Shown here: positions 15,436-24,487 of the stretch, in pieces
Numbering within the stretch: position 1 is the first letter of the stretch
How the letters are laid out: each line of letters begins with the position of its first letter
Source of the DNA: an uncultured Caryophanales bacterium
Lineage (GTDB): Bacteria > Bacillota_I > Bacilli_A > RF39 > UBA660
Direction of reading: 5' to 3'
DNA length: 39,363 bases
Assembly (NCBI GenBank): GCA_947169395.1
Contig: CAMVPJ010000005.1
Location: forward strand, 1 to 39,363
Program-made: the position numbers and the translations under genes
The notes under the pieces: generated by a model
What the model was told of the DNA's origin: nothing
What the model saw: only the letters and a program-made list of their open reading frames with translations
Database searches by the model: none

Positions 15436-16993
15436 AATTAGACAGATTAAGGTTAGTATTGATAATAATAATCTAAAAGATAAAATAGTTAAAAGATTAC
15501 ATGTTAGAAAAAATGATATACTTGATATAAAAATAAATAAAAGAAGTATTGATGCAAGACATAAACCAGATTTATATTACATTTATGAAGTGGATGTTAG
15601 TGTTAATAGTGAAGATTATATTCTAAGTAGGAATAAAGATAAAGATATATTTAAAACACCAGATGATAGTTATAAGTTTAAGGTTAGTAATATTGATAAG
15701 AATAAAAAAATAGTAGTTGTAGGTAGTGGACCAGCCGGATTATTTGTATCTTACATGCTTACTTTAAATGGATATAAAGTAGATATACTAGAACGTGGTG
15801 AGAAAGTAGAAGATAGAGTAAATACAGTAAGTAAGTTTTGGAATGAAGGAATACTTAATACTAACTCCAACGTTCAATTTGGTGAGGGTGGAGCAGGTAC
15901 ATTTTCTGATGGCAAATTAAATACTTTAGTTAAAGATAAGTTTGGAAGAATTAAGAAAGTATTAGAAGTATTTGTTAAGTGTGGTGCGCCTAAAGAAATA
16001 ATGTATGAAGCTAAACCTCATATTGGTACTGATGTACTTGTTAAAGTGGTTAAAAATATGCGTGAGGCTATTATTAATAATGGTGGTGTATTTCATTATA
16101 ATACGTGTCTAACTGATATTGATATTAAAGATAAGAAAGTAGTAGGTATTACTGTAAATGATAATAAGTATATATCTTGTAATACACTAGTACTCGCATT
16201 AGGTCATAGTGCCCGTGATACATTTAAAATGCTATATGATAAAGGTATAAGCATGGAATCTAAACCATTTGCCGTTGGAGTACGTATTATGCATAATCAA
16301 CACTTGATTGATAAAAACCAACTAGGTAGAACTGACTTAGGGGCTCAATCATATAAGTTAACCTATAAATCATCTACTGGTAGAGGAGTATATTCATTTT
16401 GCATGTGTCCAGGTGGATATGTCGTTAATGCATCTTCTGAAGAAGGCATGACAGTAATTAATGGCATGAGTAATTATAAAAGAGATAGTGGGACTTCTAA
16501 TAGTGCGATAATTGCAACCGTTAATAATAAAGATTTTGGTGAGTCTGTATTTTCTGGTATGGAATTTCAAAGAAAGTTAGAGGTTATTACTTATAAAGTA
16601 GGTAATGGTAGTATTCCAGTACAATTATATAAAGATTTTAAAAATAATAAGGTATCAACTAGTTTTAAAAGTGTTAAACCTATATTTAAAGGTAATTATA
16701 CATTTGTAAATATTAATGAAATACTACCTAAAAGTATTAGTGATTCCCTAAAAGAAGGAATAGATTACTTTGATACTAAGATTAAAGGATTTGCAAGTGA
16801 TGATACAGTTATTGCAGCAGTAGAAGCACGTACATCATCACCAATAAGAATTGTTAGAGATGATAATTTTGAATCTAATATAAAAGGTATATATCCAATA
16901 GGAGAAGGTGCCGGATATGCAGGTGGTATAACTAGTGCGGCAGTTGATGGAATTAAGACTTTTGAAAAAATAGTGAGTAAATTTATTGATTGA
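15428..16993 (+). CDS. COG2509-type NAD(FAD)-utilising dehydrogenase
   Basis: The 521-residue protein has an N-terminal domain (about 1-90, with KRLHVRKNDILD and SIDARHKPDLYYIYEVDV) typical of this family, then the FAD motif VVVGSGPAGLFVSYML (about 96-111), FGEGGAGTFSDGKLNT (about 151-166) and the C-terminal IGEGAGYAGGITSAAVDG (about 491-508). These are uncharacterised cytosolic FAD oxidoreductases widespread in Firmicutes. The SARDTF and EARTSSP segments are well kept, suggesting an active enzyme. It is translated in overlap with the BaiN-like gene and followed by a Nudix gene 9 bases on. No substrate can be assigned. Confidence 0.88.
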   Translation: MIRIRQIKVSIDNNNLKDKIVKRLHVRKNDILDIKINKRSIDARHKPDLYYIYEVDVSVNSEDYILSRNKDKDIFKTPDDSYKFKVSNIDKNKKIVVVGSGPAGLFVSYMLTLNGYKVDILERGEKVEDRVNTVSKFWNEGILNTNSNVQFGEGGAGTFSDGKLNTLVKDKFGRIKKVLEVFVKCGAPKEIMYEAKPHIGTDVLVKVVKNMREAIINNGGVFHYNTCLTDIDIKDKKVVGITVNDNKYISCNTLVLALGHSARDTFKMLYDKGISMESKPFAVGVRIMHNQHLIDKNQLGRTDLGAQSYKLTYKSSTGRGVYSFCMCPGGYVVNASSEEGMTVINGMSNYKRDSGTSNSAIIATVNNKDFGESVFSGMEFQRKLEVITYKVGNGSIPVQLYKDFKNNKVSTSFKSVKPIFKGNYTFVNINEILPKSISDSLKEGIDYFDTKIKGFASDDTVIAAVEARTSSPIRIVRDDNFESNIKGIYPIGEGAGYAGGITSAAVDGIKTFEKIVSKFID

Positions 16994-17002
16994 GGAGATA
17001 GT

Positions 17003-17581
17003 ATGAATTATAAAAGAATGAGAGATTATACACATGAAGAATTTGTTAAATTAGTTATGAGTTTGAGTGAAGAAGAACTATTAGAGTTAAGTAAAAGATA
17101 TGGCGGTTATCCAGTATTATTTAGAATGGCTTTAGATGATAGAATTAGTCACATTCCGTTTATACAGACAGGTTCAGCAATTATAATTCGAAATGAAGTA
17201 GGAGAGATACTGCTTCAAGAGCGAACTGATAGAAATATGTGGGGATTACCTGGAGGATGTCAAGAATTAGGTGAAGATTTAAGAGTAACTGCAACAAGAG
17301 AAGCTTATGAAGAGACTGGTATTAAACTTAATCCTTTAGATATTGAGCTTATAGATACTTTATCTGGTGAATCAAGAAAGAATAGTTATACAAATGGAGA
17401 TATAGTTTATAATAACACATCATTATATTTAGCTGATGTATCAATAACTGATATTAATAACTTAAAATGTGATTCAGAAACAAAAAGATTAAAGTTCTTT
17501 AATATTAATGATATTCCTGAAAATATAATGGATATTGATTTAATAAATGCATATAAGAGTTATAATAAAAGCAAAAAATAA
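17003..17581 (+). CDS. Nudix hydrolase
   Basis: The 192-residue protein carries a complete Nudix box, G-x5-E-x7-REAYEETG, at about 84-106 (beginning GCQELGE). This is the Mg-binding loop that cleaves nucleoside diphosphates linked to another moiety. About 50 residues before the fold (YTHEEFVKLVMSLSEEELLE and GGYPVLFRMALDDR) form an N-terminal helical extension seen in some ADP-ribose and nucleotide-sugar Nudix proteins. It follows the flavoprotein by 9 bases with a GAGGAGAT site, so it is probably the third gene of the operon. The substrate is unknown. A consensus promoter for the next gene starts right after its stop. Confidence 0.92.
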   Translation: MNYKRMRDYTHEEFVKLVMSLSEEELLELSKRYGGYPVLFRMALDDRISHIPFIQTGSAIIIRNEVGEILLQERTDRNMWGLPGGCQELGEDLRVTATREAYEETGIKLNPLDIELIDTLSGESRKNSYTNGDIVYNNTSLYLADVSITDINNLKCDSETKRLKFFNINDIPENIMDIDLINAYKSYNKSKK

Positions 17582-17584
17582 GTA

Positions 17585-17613
17585 TTGACAACAGATAATA
17601 TAATCAATATAAT
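17585..17613 (+). promoter_or_regulatory. Perfect consensus promoter for repeat protein A
   Basis: TTGACA (17585-17590) and TATAAT (17608-17613) are spaced by exactly 17 bases, a full match to the housekeeping consensus. It predicts a start near 17620 and a short leader, and shows that the open frame beginning at 17585 cannot be all protein. Confidence 0.85.
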
Positions 17614-17641
17614 AATCATCACTTATGGAAGGTGTGGTTTT

Positions 17642-18823
17642 GTGCGTGAAATAAAATTAACAAAAGAACAAGAAGAAAAGTGGCTAGGTTATATAGAAAC
17701 TGATTCTGAAAAATTCCTTGTAATACTACTTGATAGATTAAAGGGATATAAGGATATTAAACTAATTTTTAGTAATGATTTCTTAGGAGCCTTATATTTA
17801 AATAATATTGAAAAAGATGAAAATAAGTATAGTGAGGTTGTAAATTTAGAATTTCCTGAAAATAGGTATAAGAAGATGTTATTAAAGTACATTGATTTTG
17901 AAAACTTTACATATCAGAATCTTTATTTAGATCAGAAGAGTATTGATTTTTTGAAAGAATATAACATAGTTCTTGATTTAGACTGTATTTATAATAAAGA
18001 TATTAGCGCTTTAACAATTAATGGAATGATTGTAGAAGGATGTTTTGATGGATTTAATATAAAAGGATGTAAAATTACTTCTAATGAAGGACTTTCTGGT
18101 AATACAATAAAAATTAATCCACAAAAAGTTTTAAATAAGAATTTATGTAATTGTGAAATATCTAATGTTTATTTTACAGATAATTTTGATGATTGTATTA
18201 TTTCCTCTATTACTTTAAAAGATAATATGAATACTTTCATAAATCCTAAGAAAACTAGGGATAAGGATTTATCTGGTTGCACAATCAAAGATGCGACATT
18301 TACAGATAATTTTGATGGTTGTGATATTTCCTTTATATCTTTAAAGAATAATAGTGGTGTAATAATAAATCCACAGTTAATTAAAGATAAAAACTTGCAA
18401 GAAACAAATATATTGGGCGCTAAATTTACAGGCCCGCTTGATGGATGTTTACTTGTGAATTCGTATTTTGATGATATAGATGGATTATGGGTTAATGGAA
18501 AAGGAATATTTAGGCATCGTATTAGCGGTTTCTATTTTATTAATTTAGATATTAGGGTAGATGATTATGTAGATTATAACTCACTTATTAACGCCCCATT
18601 TATGAGTGAAATGTTAGATGAGAATGTTACAATTATAACTAATTCTGAATACTATATAAAGCTTAAGTGTAATTCTTTATTTAAGAAATGTAAATTTCAA
18701 ATAATACATTCACAGTTGGAAAATGATATAGATGAAGTATTAAATACTGTTAATATTAGTGATGAAAATGTTAAAGAGAAGAAGCGAAGAACAAAACGTT
18801 TATTTAAAAGATTTATGAAATAA
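17642..18823 (+). CDS. Pentapeptide-like protein with 42-residue repeats, paralogue A
   Basis: The 393-residue protein is of unknown function and paralogous to 30144-31382. An N-terminal domain (REIKLTKEQEEKWL, about 2-15) is followed by three copies of a unit whose INP starts at residues 158, 200 and 242, a period of exactly 42. Each unit has a KDLSGC-like step and a FTDNFDGC-like step, recalling irregular pentapeptide repeats that form a right-handed beta helix. A C-terminal domain ends in HSQLENDIDEVL and a basic tail KEKKRRTKRLFKRFMK. GTG 17642 is chosen because it aligns with the paralogue start, follows GGAAGGTG and lies after the promoter. No signal peptide; cytosolic. Confidence 0.6.
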   Translation: MREIKLTKEQEEKWLGYIETDSEKFLVILLDRLKGYKDIKLIFSNDFLGALYLNNIEKDENKYSEVVNLEFPENRYKKMLLKYIDFENFTYQNLYLDQKSIDFLKEYNIVLDLDCIYNKDISALTINGMIVEGCFDGFNIKGCKITSNEGLSGNTIKINPQKVLNKNLCNCEISNVYFTDNFDDCIISSITLKDNMNTFINPKKTRDKDLSGCTIKDATFTDNFDGCDISFISLKNNSGVIINPQLIKDKNLQETNILGAKFTGPLDGCLLVNSYFDDIDGLWVNGKGIFRHRISGFYFINLDIRVDDYVDYNSLINAPFMSEMLDENVTIITNSEYYIKLKCNSLFKKCKFQIIHSQLENDIDEVLNTVNISDENVKEKKRRTKRLFKRFMK

Positions 18824-18846
18824 TTATATTTAGTTAGGTGGGTTTT

Positions 18847-19587
18847 ATGTTTTTAGAATTTGAAAGTGATAATGATTATAAGAAATCTTATTTTGAGATG
18901 CTTAAGTATAGACTTGCATATGCTAGTTTAGAATTAGAAGGTATTGATGATGATTTAGCAACTATTAATCAGTCTATTAAAATATATAATCAATTAAATG
19001 CGATTAATTATGTATTTAATCCTAATAATAAACATAGTTTTTATATGAGCCATATGGAATTTACTAATTTTGTATGTGAAATAGCTACACTTGTTAGTGG
19101 TGAAGAAATTAGTAACTATAGAAAAACTAAAGCAGAAGTAAAAGGTTCTTTAGTTTCACGAAGTAGAGCTTCAATGGTTAGAAATGACTTATGGTATTTA
19201 ATAGATGATTATAATTATCAGATTAAGAACGCTAAAAGTGAAGATGAAATATATGAGATTGAAGCATTATTTCATATTAGGTTTTTACATATTCATCCTT
19301 TTGAAGATGCCAATGGTAGAACAGCTAGAATACTTTTAACATATAATTTAGCTAAGAATAATCTTGCTCCTTGCATAATTACGAAAAATACAAAAGATGA
19401 ATACTGTAATAATATCGAGACTAGTAATTATAAGAGTCTTGCTTTAATGTTTAAAAAGTTATCTAATCAGGAATTAAACAACATGGTTGCTCTTTATAAA
19501 GAATTAGATAATAATGGATGTATAGAAACTAATCATATGAATAGTGAGCAAGAAAAGGAATATAAAAAGATATTAAAAAAATTATAG
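18847..19587 (+). CDS. Fic-domain protein with intact catalytic histidine (class II inhibitory motif)
   Basis: The 246-residue protein has a Fic core with HPFEDANGRTAR at about 150-161, versus the canonical HPFx[D/E]GNGRxxR; the catalytic His, the Asp, Asn and both Arg are kept, but the first Gly is Ala. An N-terminal SLELEG at about 27-32 fits the (S/T)xxxE(G/N) inhibitory helix, which blocks ATP binding in class II Fic proteins. Fic enzymes transfer AMP or related groups to target proteins. ATG 18847 follows a GGTGGG stretch; a GTG at 18838 is an alternative. It is probably transcribed with repeat protein A 23 bases upstream and converges on a second Fic gene. Confidence 0.88.
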   Translation: MFLEFESDNDYKKSYFEMLKYRLAYASLELEGIDDDLATINQSIKIYNQLNAINYVFNPNNKHSFYMSHMEFTNFVCEIATLVSGEEISNYRKTKAEVKGSLVSRSRASMVRNDLWYLIDDYNYQIKNAKSEDEIYEIEALFHIRFLHIHPFEDANGRTARILLTYNLAKNNLAPCIITKNTKDEYCNNIETSNYKSLALMFKKLSNQELNNMVALYKELDNNGCIETNHMNSEQEKEYKKILKKL

Positions 19588-19612
19588 TTTTAAAGCTATA
19601 ATTTTATTTTTG
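19580..19612. terminator. Bidirectional terminator between convergent Fic genes
   Basis: AATTATAG (19580-19587) and CTATAATT (19596-19603) form a perfect 8-bp stem, with a T tract downstream on + and an A tract upstream that is a T tract on the minus strand. It serves both converging genes. Confidence 0.75.
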
Positions 19613-20512
19613 TAATAGTTTAACTTTCTCAACTCTTGATGAGTTAATGTATATTTCTTCTTCTGCTCTTCTTAAATTAAATAGTAACCATTTATTAACT
19701 ATATCATTACTTGGATTAATTGCAAGTTCGTCAATTTTTTCACGATAATCTCTTCTACATGGTTGGTAAGAACGTGTTAAGTATACAACAGGATTATCAT
19801 ATTTAACACCTAACATCTTATTAGTTTGACGATATATTTTAACATTTTGTAATAATCTACCAAGTCTTGTATTACCATCATTAAATACTTGTAAAGCACC
19901 TATCATTCCATGAACTTTAATTGGTTTGATAAATAAGTTATTAATATCTGTTTCAATTTCATTATAATACTTTAAAAAATCATTCATTGCATATTCAATA
20001 TTACTTGTATGAAGTGGTAGAAAGTGAATATTAGGAATACCATTTTCATAAGTTCCAACAAATCGTCTATTATTATCACGATAATTACCATTATCTAAAT
20101 TCTCACTAGTTGTACCTTTTAATAATGTTTCATGAGTTTGTTTTAATAATTCATGCGTTAACTTATCCTTTTTAACTATTGCATCTAATGCATGTTTTTT
20201 TTCAACATTAGAATATAAACTCATTAAGAATGAATCTTCACCTTCTAATACTTGGTTATCAATAATATCTGCATTTTTAAGTGTTATCAATAATTTTTTT
20301 AGCGTTTCTTTATCTAAACTATCAAGTAATTTTAAATAGTTAGTATATCTTTCATATAATTCTTCAATTTCATATTTAACCATATCATTAGGTTTAACTT
20401 CTATAATTCTACTTACAATATCTTTATCAACTGCAGGATATGTACCTGATTTGTAATAACTTTCAAACAATTCATCAATGTTACTAACACTATTTTTTAA
20501 TACACTATTCAT
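19604..20512 (-). CDS. Fic-family protein with catalytic His replaced by Gln
   Basis: The 302-residue protein shares the Fic fold pattern: a helix with KPIKVHGMIGAL leads into QVFNDGNTRLGR at about 207-218, where HxFx[D/E]GN[G/K]RxxR is expected. The catalytic His is Gln and the Gly after Asn is Thr. An inhibitory-helix-like NQVLEGE occurs at about 83-89. Upstream, NYRDNNRRFVGT and HFLPLH resemble the Fic flap region. Loss of the histidine that activates the target hydroxyl predicts no AMPylation, so it may be a regulator, a phosphocholination-type variant or a pseudo-enzyme. Its promoter diverges from that of uvrC. The ribosome binding site is GGAGGGG. Confidence 0.78.
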   Translation of the reverse strand: MNSVLKNSVSNIDELFESYYKSGTYPAVDKDIVSRIIEVKPNDMVKYEIEELYERYTNYLKLLDSLDKETLKKLLITLKNADIIDNQVLEGEDSFLMSLYSNVEKKHALDAIVKKDKLTHELLKQTHETLLKGTTSENLDNGNYRDNNRRFVGTYENGIPNIHFLPLHTSNIEYAMNDFLKYYNEIETDINNLFIKPIKVHGMIGALQVFNDGNTRLGRLLQNVKIYRQTNKMLGVKYDNPVVYLTRSYQPCRRDYREKIDELAINPSNDIVNKWLLFNLRRAEEEIYINSSRVEKVKLLQK

Positions 20513-20536
20513 ATATAACCCCTCCGTTTTCCAAAT

Positions 20537-20565
20537 ATTCTACCATTTTTTTATATTTTTTGCAA
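20537..20565 (-). promoter_or_regulatory. Promoter of the second Fic gene
   Basis: On the minus strand TTGCAA (20560-20565) and TAGAAT (complement of 20537-20542) are 17 bases apart, with TGG extending the -10. It lies back to back with the uvrC promoter; the two -35 boxes are one base apart. Confidence 0.65.
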
Positions 20566-20566
20566 A

Positions 20567-20595
20567 TTTACATATTTGTAGATATTTGTTATAAT
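20567..20595 (+). promoter_or_regulatory. uvrC promoter
   Basis: TTTACA (20567-20572) and TATAAT (20590-20595) are spaced by 17 bases, with TGT just before the -10. No LexA/DinR box was recognised around it. Confidence 0.75.
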
Positions 20596-20620
20596 CTATA
20601 TAGTTTACGGAGGTGATACT

Positions 20621-22381
20621 ATGCATGATAAATTACTTTTATTACCAAATAAGCCTGGGTGCTACTTAATGAAGAATAAAGATAATGTAATTATATATGT
20701 AGGTAAAGCTAAAAATTTAAAGAATAGAGTTAACTCTTACTTCCGTGGTAAACACTATGGCAAGACTGCAAAATTAGTTAGTGAGATTGTAGATTTTGAA
20801 TATATAGTAGTTGAAAGTGAAGTAGAATCATTAATACTTGAGAACAATTTAATTAAAAAGTATGATCCTAAATATAATATATTGCTTAGAGATGATAAGA
20901 GTTATCCTTATATAGAACTAACTAGTGATGATGTTCCAACTTTAAAAGTAGTTAGAAGTATTAATCGTAAGAAGAATCAGAAAAACTTATATGGTCCTTA
21001 CCCAAATGTAACTGCTGCTAGAGGCACAGTTAATTTATTAAATAGAATATATCCTTTAAGAAAATGTAGGACATATCCTAAGAAACCATGTTTATATTAC
21101 CATATTGGACAGTGCTTAGGATACTGTGTATATGATATCGATAAAGATAAAATAGAATCTATGAAAAGAGATATAATCAAGTTTTTAAATGGCGATGATT
21201 CTATTGTTAGAGATAAGTTAGAGAAGGACATGCAAGAAGAATCTAATAATATGCATTATGAAAAAGCATTAGAAATTAAAAATCTACTTGATTATATTAA
21301 AGTTACATTAACTCATCAAAAAGTAGAATTAAAAGATAATATTAATAGAGATATCTTTGGTTATTATGTAGATAAAGGTTATATTAGTATTCAAGTATTC
21401 TTTATTAGAAATTCTAAGATAATAGAACGTCATTCTAAGATATTTCCACTAATAGAAAATGAAGATGAAGAACTTACTAGATATATAGCTAATTTCTATG
21501 ATAAAGGTATATTAAAACCTAAAGAAATCTTAGTTCCATCTATTACTAATATAAATTTACTTAATGATTATTTAAATATTAATGTTAAAGTACCTAAGAA
21601 GGGTGAAAAGTTAAGATTAGTAGAAATGGCTAATAATAACGCTAAGATTGCTTTAAATGAGAAGTTTGAATTAATTAAAAAAGATGAAGAAAAAACTTAT
21701 GAAGCAAATGAGGAACTACGTAAAATACTTAAATTAGATATATTAGATAGAATAGAAATATTTGATAATGCTCATCTATTTGGTAATTATAATGTATCAG
21801 GTATGGTTGTATTTAAAGAAGGATTGCCTTCTAAAAATGATTATCGTAAATTTAAAATAAGCATCGATAAAAATGATGATTATAATACTATGAGAGAAGT
21901 AATATATCGTAGATACTTTAGAGTATTATCTGATAATTTAGTAAAACCTAATCTAATTATCGTAGATGGTGGAGTAGGACAGATAAATGTAGCGCGTGAT
22001 GTAATAAACTCACTTAATCTTGATATACCAGTTGTGGGACTAAAAAAAGATAATCATCATGCTACAAGTAAATTACTTGCCTTTGATCCAATTATAGAAT
22101 TAGATATTGATAAAAGAAGTAATCTATTCTATTTGCTTGAAAGAATGCAAGATGAAGTACATAACTTTACAATTAATTATCATAGACAAATAAGGTCTAA
22201 AGGAAGTCTATCTAGTGTACTTGATAATATAGAAGGTATTGGAGAAAAAAGAAAGACAGAATTACTTAAGAAATACCGTAGTATCAATAAAATGAAAGAA
22301 GCATCTATAGATGAACTAGATAAGATATTACCACATAATGTTAGTATTAATTTACATGAGTTTTTAGAGAATTATAAATAA
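20621..22381 (+). CDS. uvrC: Excinuclease ABC subunit C
   Basis: The 586-residue UvrC makes both incisions in nucleotide excision repair. The N-terminal GIY-YIG nuclease has KPGCYLMKNKDNVIIYVGKA (about 11-30) and NLKNRVNSYF. A four-cysteine cluster (KC..PC..QC..YC, about 150-170) is the site reported to bind an Fe-S cluster in UvrC. The UVR domain for UvrB contact covers about 203-235. The RNase H-like C-terminal nuclease includes FDNAHLFGNYNVSGM (about 379-393) and IIVDGGVGQINVA (about 446-458). Tandem helix-hairpin-helix motifs contain LDNIEGIGEKRKTELL. Length is normal. GGAGGTGAT precedes ATG 20621. The next gene follows after 13 bases. Confidence 0.96.
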   Translation: MHDKLLLLPNKPGCYLMKNKDNVIIYVGKAKNLKNRVNSYFRGKHYGKTAKLVSEIVDFEYIVVESEVESLILENNLIKKYDPKYNILLRDDKSYPYIELTSDDVPTLKVVRSINRKKNQKNLYGPYPNVTAARGTVNLLNRIYPLRKCRTYPKKPCLYYHIGQCLGYCVYDIDKDKIESMKRDIIKFLNGDDSIVRDKLEKDMQEESNNMHYEKALEIKNLLDYIKVTLTHQKVELKDNINRDIFGYYVDKGYISIQVFFIRNSKIIERHSKIFPLIENEDEELTRYIANFYDKGILKPKEILVPSITNINLLNDYLNINVKVPKKGEKLRLVEMANNNAKIALNEKFELIKKDEEKTYEANEELRKILKLDILDRIEIFDNAHLFGNYNVSGMVVFKEGLPSKNDYRKFKISIDKNDDYNTMREVIYRRYFRVLSDNLVKPNLIIVDGGVGQINVARDVINSLNLDIPVVGLKKDNHHATSKLLAFDPIIELDIDKRSNLFYLLERMQDEVHNFTINYHRQIRSKGSLSSVLDNIEGIGEKRKTELLKKYRSINKMKEASIDELDKILPHNVSINLHEFLENYK

Positions 22382-22394
22382 TGAGGAGGGTTTT

Positions 22395-23117
22395 ATGACA
22401 ATTGAGAAATTAAATAAAAGAATTAATTATTTAAAGAAAGAAAGGGATTTATTAGAAAAAAGATATAATTATTATGCTAATTTAGGTGGAGATAAAAAGA
22501 ATATTAAATGCCATGTTTATTGCATTTCCAAAATGTTAGATTTATATCCTTATAAAAGATATTATGATAAAGAACTTGACAAATTAAGATATTTTGAATT
22601 TACTAAGGAATATATTAGTTATGTACTTGATTTAATAAATAGTATCGAGAATAAAGATATACCTGAGAATTTACGTGAAAATGAGAAATATGATCTTTAT
22701 AATATTTCAAATAGTGATATGCATCAATATTTTAATAACAATGGTAGTGGCGTTGTGATTAAAATAATATGTAAGAAAAAAGATATGGAAAGAATTAAAG
22801 AAGCATATTTTGAAAAATTATATTTATCACCATTACTTAATGAAGAATACATAAAAGAAGTTATTTTAATATTTAGTAATATAGATTATTTATTATTCAA
22901 TATATCCAAAGATAACAATAGAGATGAATATTTTAAAAGTGATTTATTCATAAATAAATATTCATATGTATATGAGTTTTTAGATAAATTAATTAAATGG
23001 AGATTTAAAAATAATAGTATTAATGTAGATAGAAATTATATGGAAAATCTAAAGAATGAAATAATAGGTAATAATATAGGAATTAATAATACTTTATCTA
23101 AAGTGAAAAAATTATGA
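22395..23117 (+). CDS. Unknown protein downstream of uvrC
   Basis: The 240-residue protein is not recognised. It begins with a charged helical, probably coiled-coil segment (KLNKRINYLKKERDLLEKRY, about 5-24), then a mixed alpha/beta region and a Lys/Asn-rich C-terminus. No membrane segment, signal peptide or catalytic motif is evident. It has a strong GAGGAGGG site 13 bases after uvrC and so is likely cotranscribed with it, but no repair function can be deduced. Its stop lies just beside the 5' arm of a terminator. Confidence 0.6.
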   Translation: MTIEKLNKRINYLKKERDLLEKRYNYYANLGGDKKNIKCHVYCISKMLDLYPYKRYYDKELDKLRYFEFTKEYISYVLDLINSIENKDIPENLRENEKYDLYNISNSDMHQYFNNNGSGVVIKIICKKKDMERIKEAYFEKLYLSPLLNEEYIKEVILIFSNIDYLLFNISKDNNRDEYFKSDLFINKYSYVYEFLDKLIKWRFKNNSINVDRNYMENLKNEIIGNNIGINNTLSKVKKL

Positions 23118-23142
23118 AGAAGAATTGAAATTTTTTCTTTTT
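23105..23142 (+). terminator. Terminator after the uvrC operon
   Basis: GAAAAAATT (23105-23113) and AATTTTTTC (23129-23137) form a 9-bp AT-rich stem, followed by TTTTT. Confidence 0.6.
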
Positions 23143-23162
23143 AATTTAACAAAAATATATTC

Positions 23163-23191
23163 TTGTACTTAAGTTAAATGTGTGATACTAT
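23163..23191 (+). promoter_or_regulatory. Promoter of the anchored exported protein gene
   Basis: TTGTAC (23163-23168) and TACTAT (23186-23191) are spaced by 17 bases, with TGA extending the -10. A leader of about 130 bases follows. Confidence 0.6.
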
Positions 23192-23213
23192 TTATATAGT
23201 GGAGATTGTATTT

Positions 23214-23236
23214 AGCATTGTTTTAATGCTTATTTT
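23214..23236 (+). promoter_or_regulatory. Hairpin in the long leader upstream of 23331
   Basis: AGCATT (23214-23219) and AATGCT (23225-23230) form a perfect 6-bp stem with a GTTTT loop, followed by TATTTTA. It could be a weak attenuator or a leader stabiliser. Further along, AGTAA and TTACT around 23259-23273 can form another short hairpin. Confidence 0.35.
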
Positions 23237-23330
23237 ACTAGTTATTAGTGAGTGTAGCAGTAAGTGCTTTACTATAAAATATAATGTGTTAATTGATAAT
23301 TATATAAGGAATAATTAGGAAGGTGATGAA

Positions 23331-24485
23331 ATGAATAAAAAGAAGTTAATTATTATTATATCTATAATACTTATTTGTGGTATATTAGTTATTGGTTATA
23401 TATTTAAAGATAAATTGTTTGGTAGTAAGGAGAAAAAATTAAGTAATGTGAAAGATAAGGTAGTTTGGGGAGAAACTTATTATGTATATTTAAAAGATAT
23501 TAAAGATAATAATAAGTATAAGGAAGCTGGGTTACCTACTGATTTAAAGAGCGCGAAAGTTAATTTTGTTAGTGTTAGTGATATTAAAGATCCAGTTATG
23601 ACTATTACTTATGATAAGGATAGTAAAGAGTATACTAATATTTATTATATTAATAATGATAAGGTAGATGCAATTGTATATAATGAACCTACTAGTATTG
23701 AATTACTTTATAATATAGAGAAAGATAATTATAATTATTATTCTAATACTGTATCAGATAGTGATAATTATTATAAGAATGTAACTGATCAGATTAAGAG
23801 TAAAACTAATAAAGATAGTAGTAAAGCAGTTATTGTAGAAGAATATATAATTAATAATAATGATAAAGAAGAAGTAACTGATTCTAGTGGTAATAGTATT
23901 AGTTTAACTAAGTTTGAAAGTACTTTTATTAAGATAGATATTCCTGATAATTCGTTTGAATTTAGTAAGTCAATTGTAGAGGATGAGTTAAGAAAGTTAG
24001 TAGATAAGAGTACTAATTTATATGAAGATATTGCTAAAACTATTAAGGCTAATAAAAAGAATGTAGAAAGATTAAAGAGTGAATTAAAGGAAAAAGAAGA
24101 AAGAATTAAGAGTATTAAAGAAGAAAAGTCTAAGGAAGAAGTTAAAGAGACTAATGATACAAGTACTAAAGAAGTAACTAGTAGTGATAATACTGAGGTA
24201 TCTGGTATTAAGTTAGGAAGTTATACTATTAATTATGGTACGTATATAGGAGAGGCTGCGTCTTCTGGTATTACACTTGTTTTAAATAAAGATGGTAGTT
24301 GTACTTATGATGGTAATTCTTGTACATATAGCATTGGTACTCATGATTTTGCTCAAGATGAATCAACTCGTGGAAGCATTAAAGATTGTTTGATAATTAA
24401 TTCTGATTATACTACTTATTTATATCCTTACAGTAGTACTGCTATAGGTGATGGGGATATTAATACATTTAATTATCAAGGTTAG
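23331..24485 (+). CDS. Membrane-anchored extracytoplasmic protein, unknown function
   Basis: The 384-residue protein has a basic N-terminus (MNKKK) and one hydrophobic segment (about 6-25, LIIIISIILICGILVIGYIF) without a lipobox or clear cleavage site, so it is likely an uncleaved anchor with the rest outside. The outer part has a Tyr/Asp/Asn-rich domain (about 45-230), a Lys/Glu-rich coiled coil (about 240-280) and a C-terminal beta-rich domain (about 300-384) with a Cys pair in GSCTYDGNSCTYSIG. The family is not recognised. AGGAAGGTGAT gives a strong start at 23331. It has its own promoter, long leader and terminator. Confidence 0.65.
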   Translation: MNKKKLIIIISIILICGILVIGYIFKDKLFGSKEKKLSNVKDKVVWGETYYVYLKDIKDNNKYKEAGLPTDLKSAKVNFVSVSDIKDPVMTITYDKDSKEYTNIYYINNDKVDAIVYNEPTSIELLYNIEKDNYNYYSNTVSDSDNYYKNVTDQIKSKTNKDSSKAVIVEEYIINNNDKEEVTDSSGNSISLTKFESTFIKIDIPDNSFEFSKSIVEDELRKLVDKSTNLYEDIAKTIKANKKNVERLKSELKEKEERIKSIKEEKSKEEVKETNDTSTKEVTSSDNTEVSGIKLGSYTINYGTYIGEAASSGITLVLNKDGSCTYDGNSCTYSIGTHDFAQDESTRGSIKDCLIINSDYTTYLYPYSSTAIGDGDINTFNYQG

Positions 24486-24487
24486 GT

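Noticed and set aside
17585..17641. Extra 19 residues at the start of repeat protein A
   Set aside because: These bases are a perfect TTGACA-17-TATAAT promoter, and the paralogue aligns only from the GTG at 17642.
20560..20600. LexA/DinR-type SOS box at the uvrC promoter
   Set aside because: The sequence around the promoter does not contain a GAAC-N4-GTTC-like palindrome; none was seen before dinD either.
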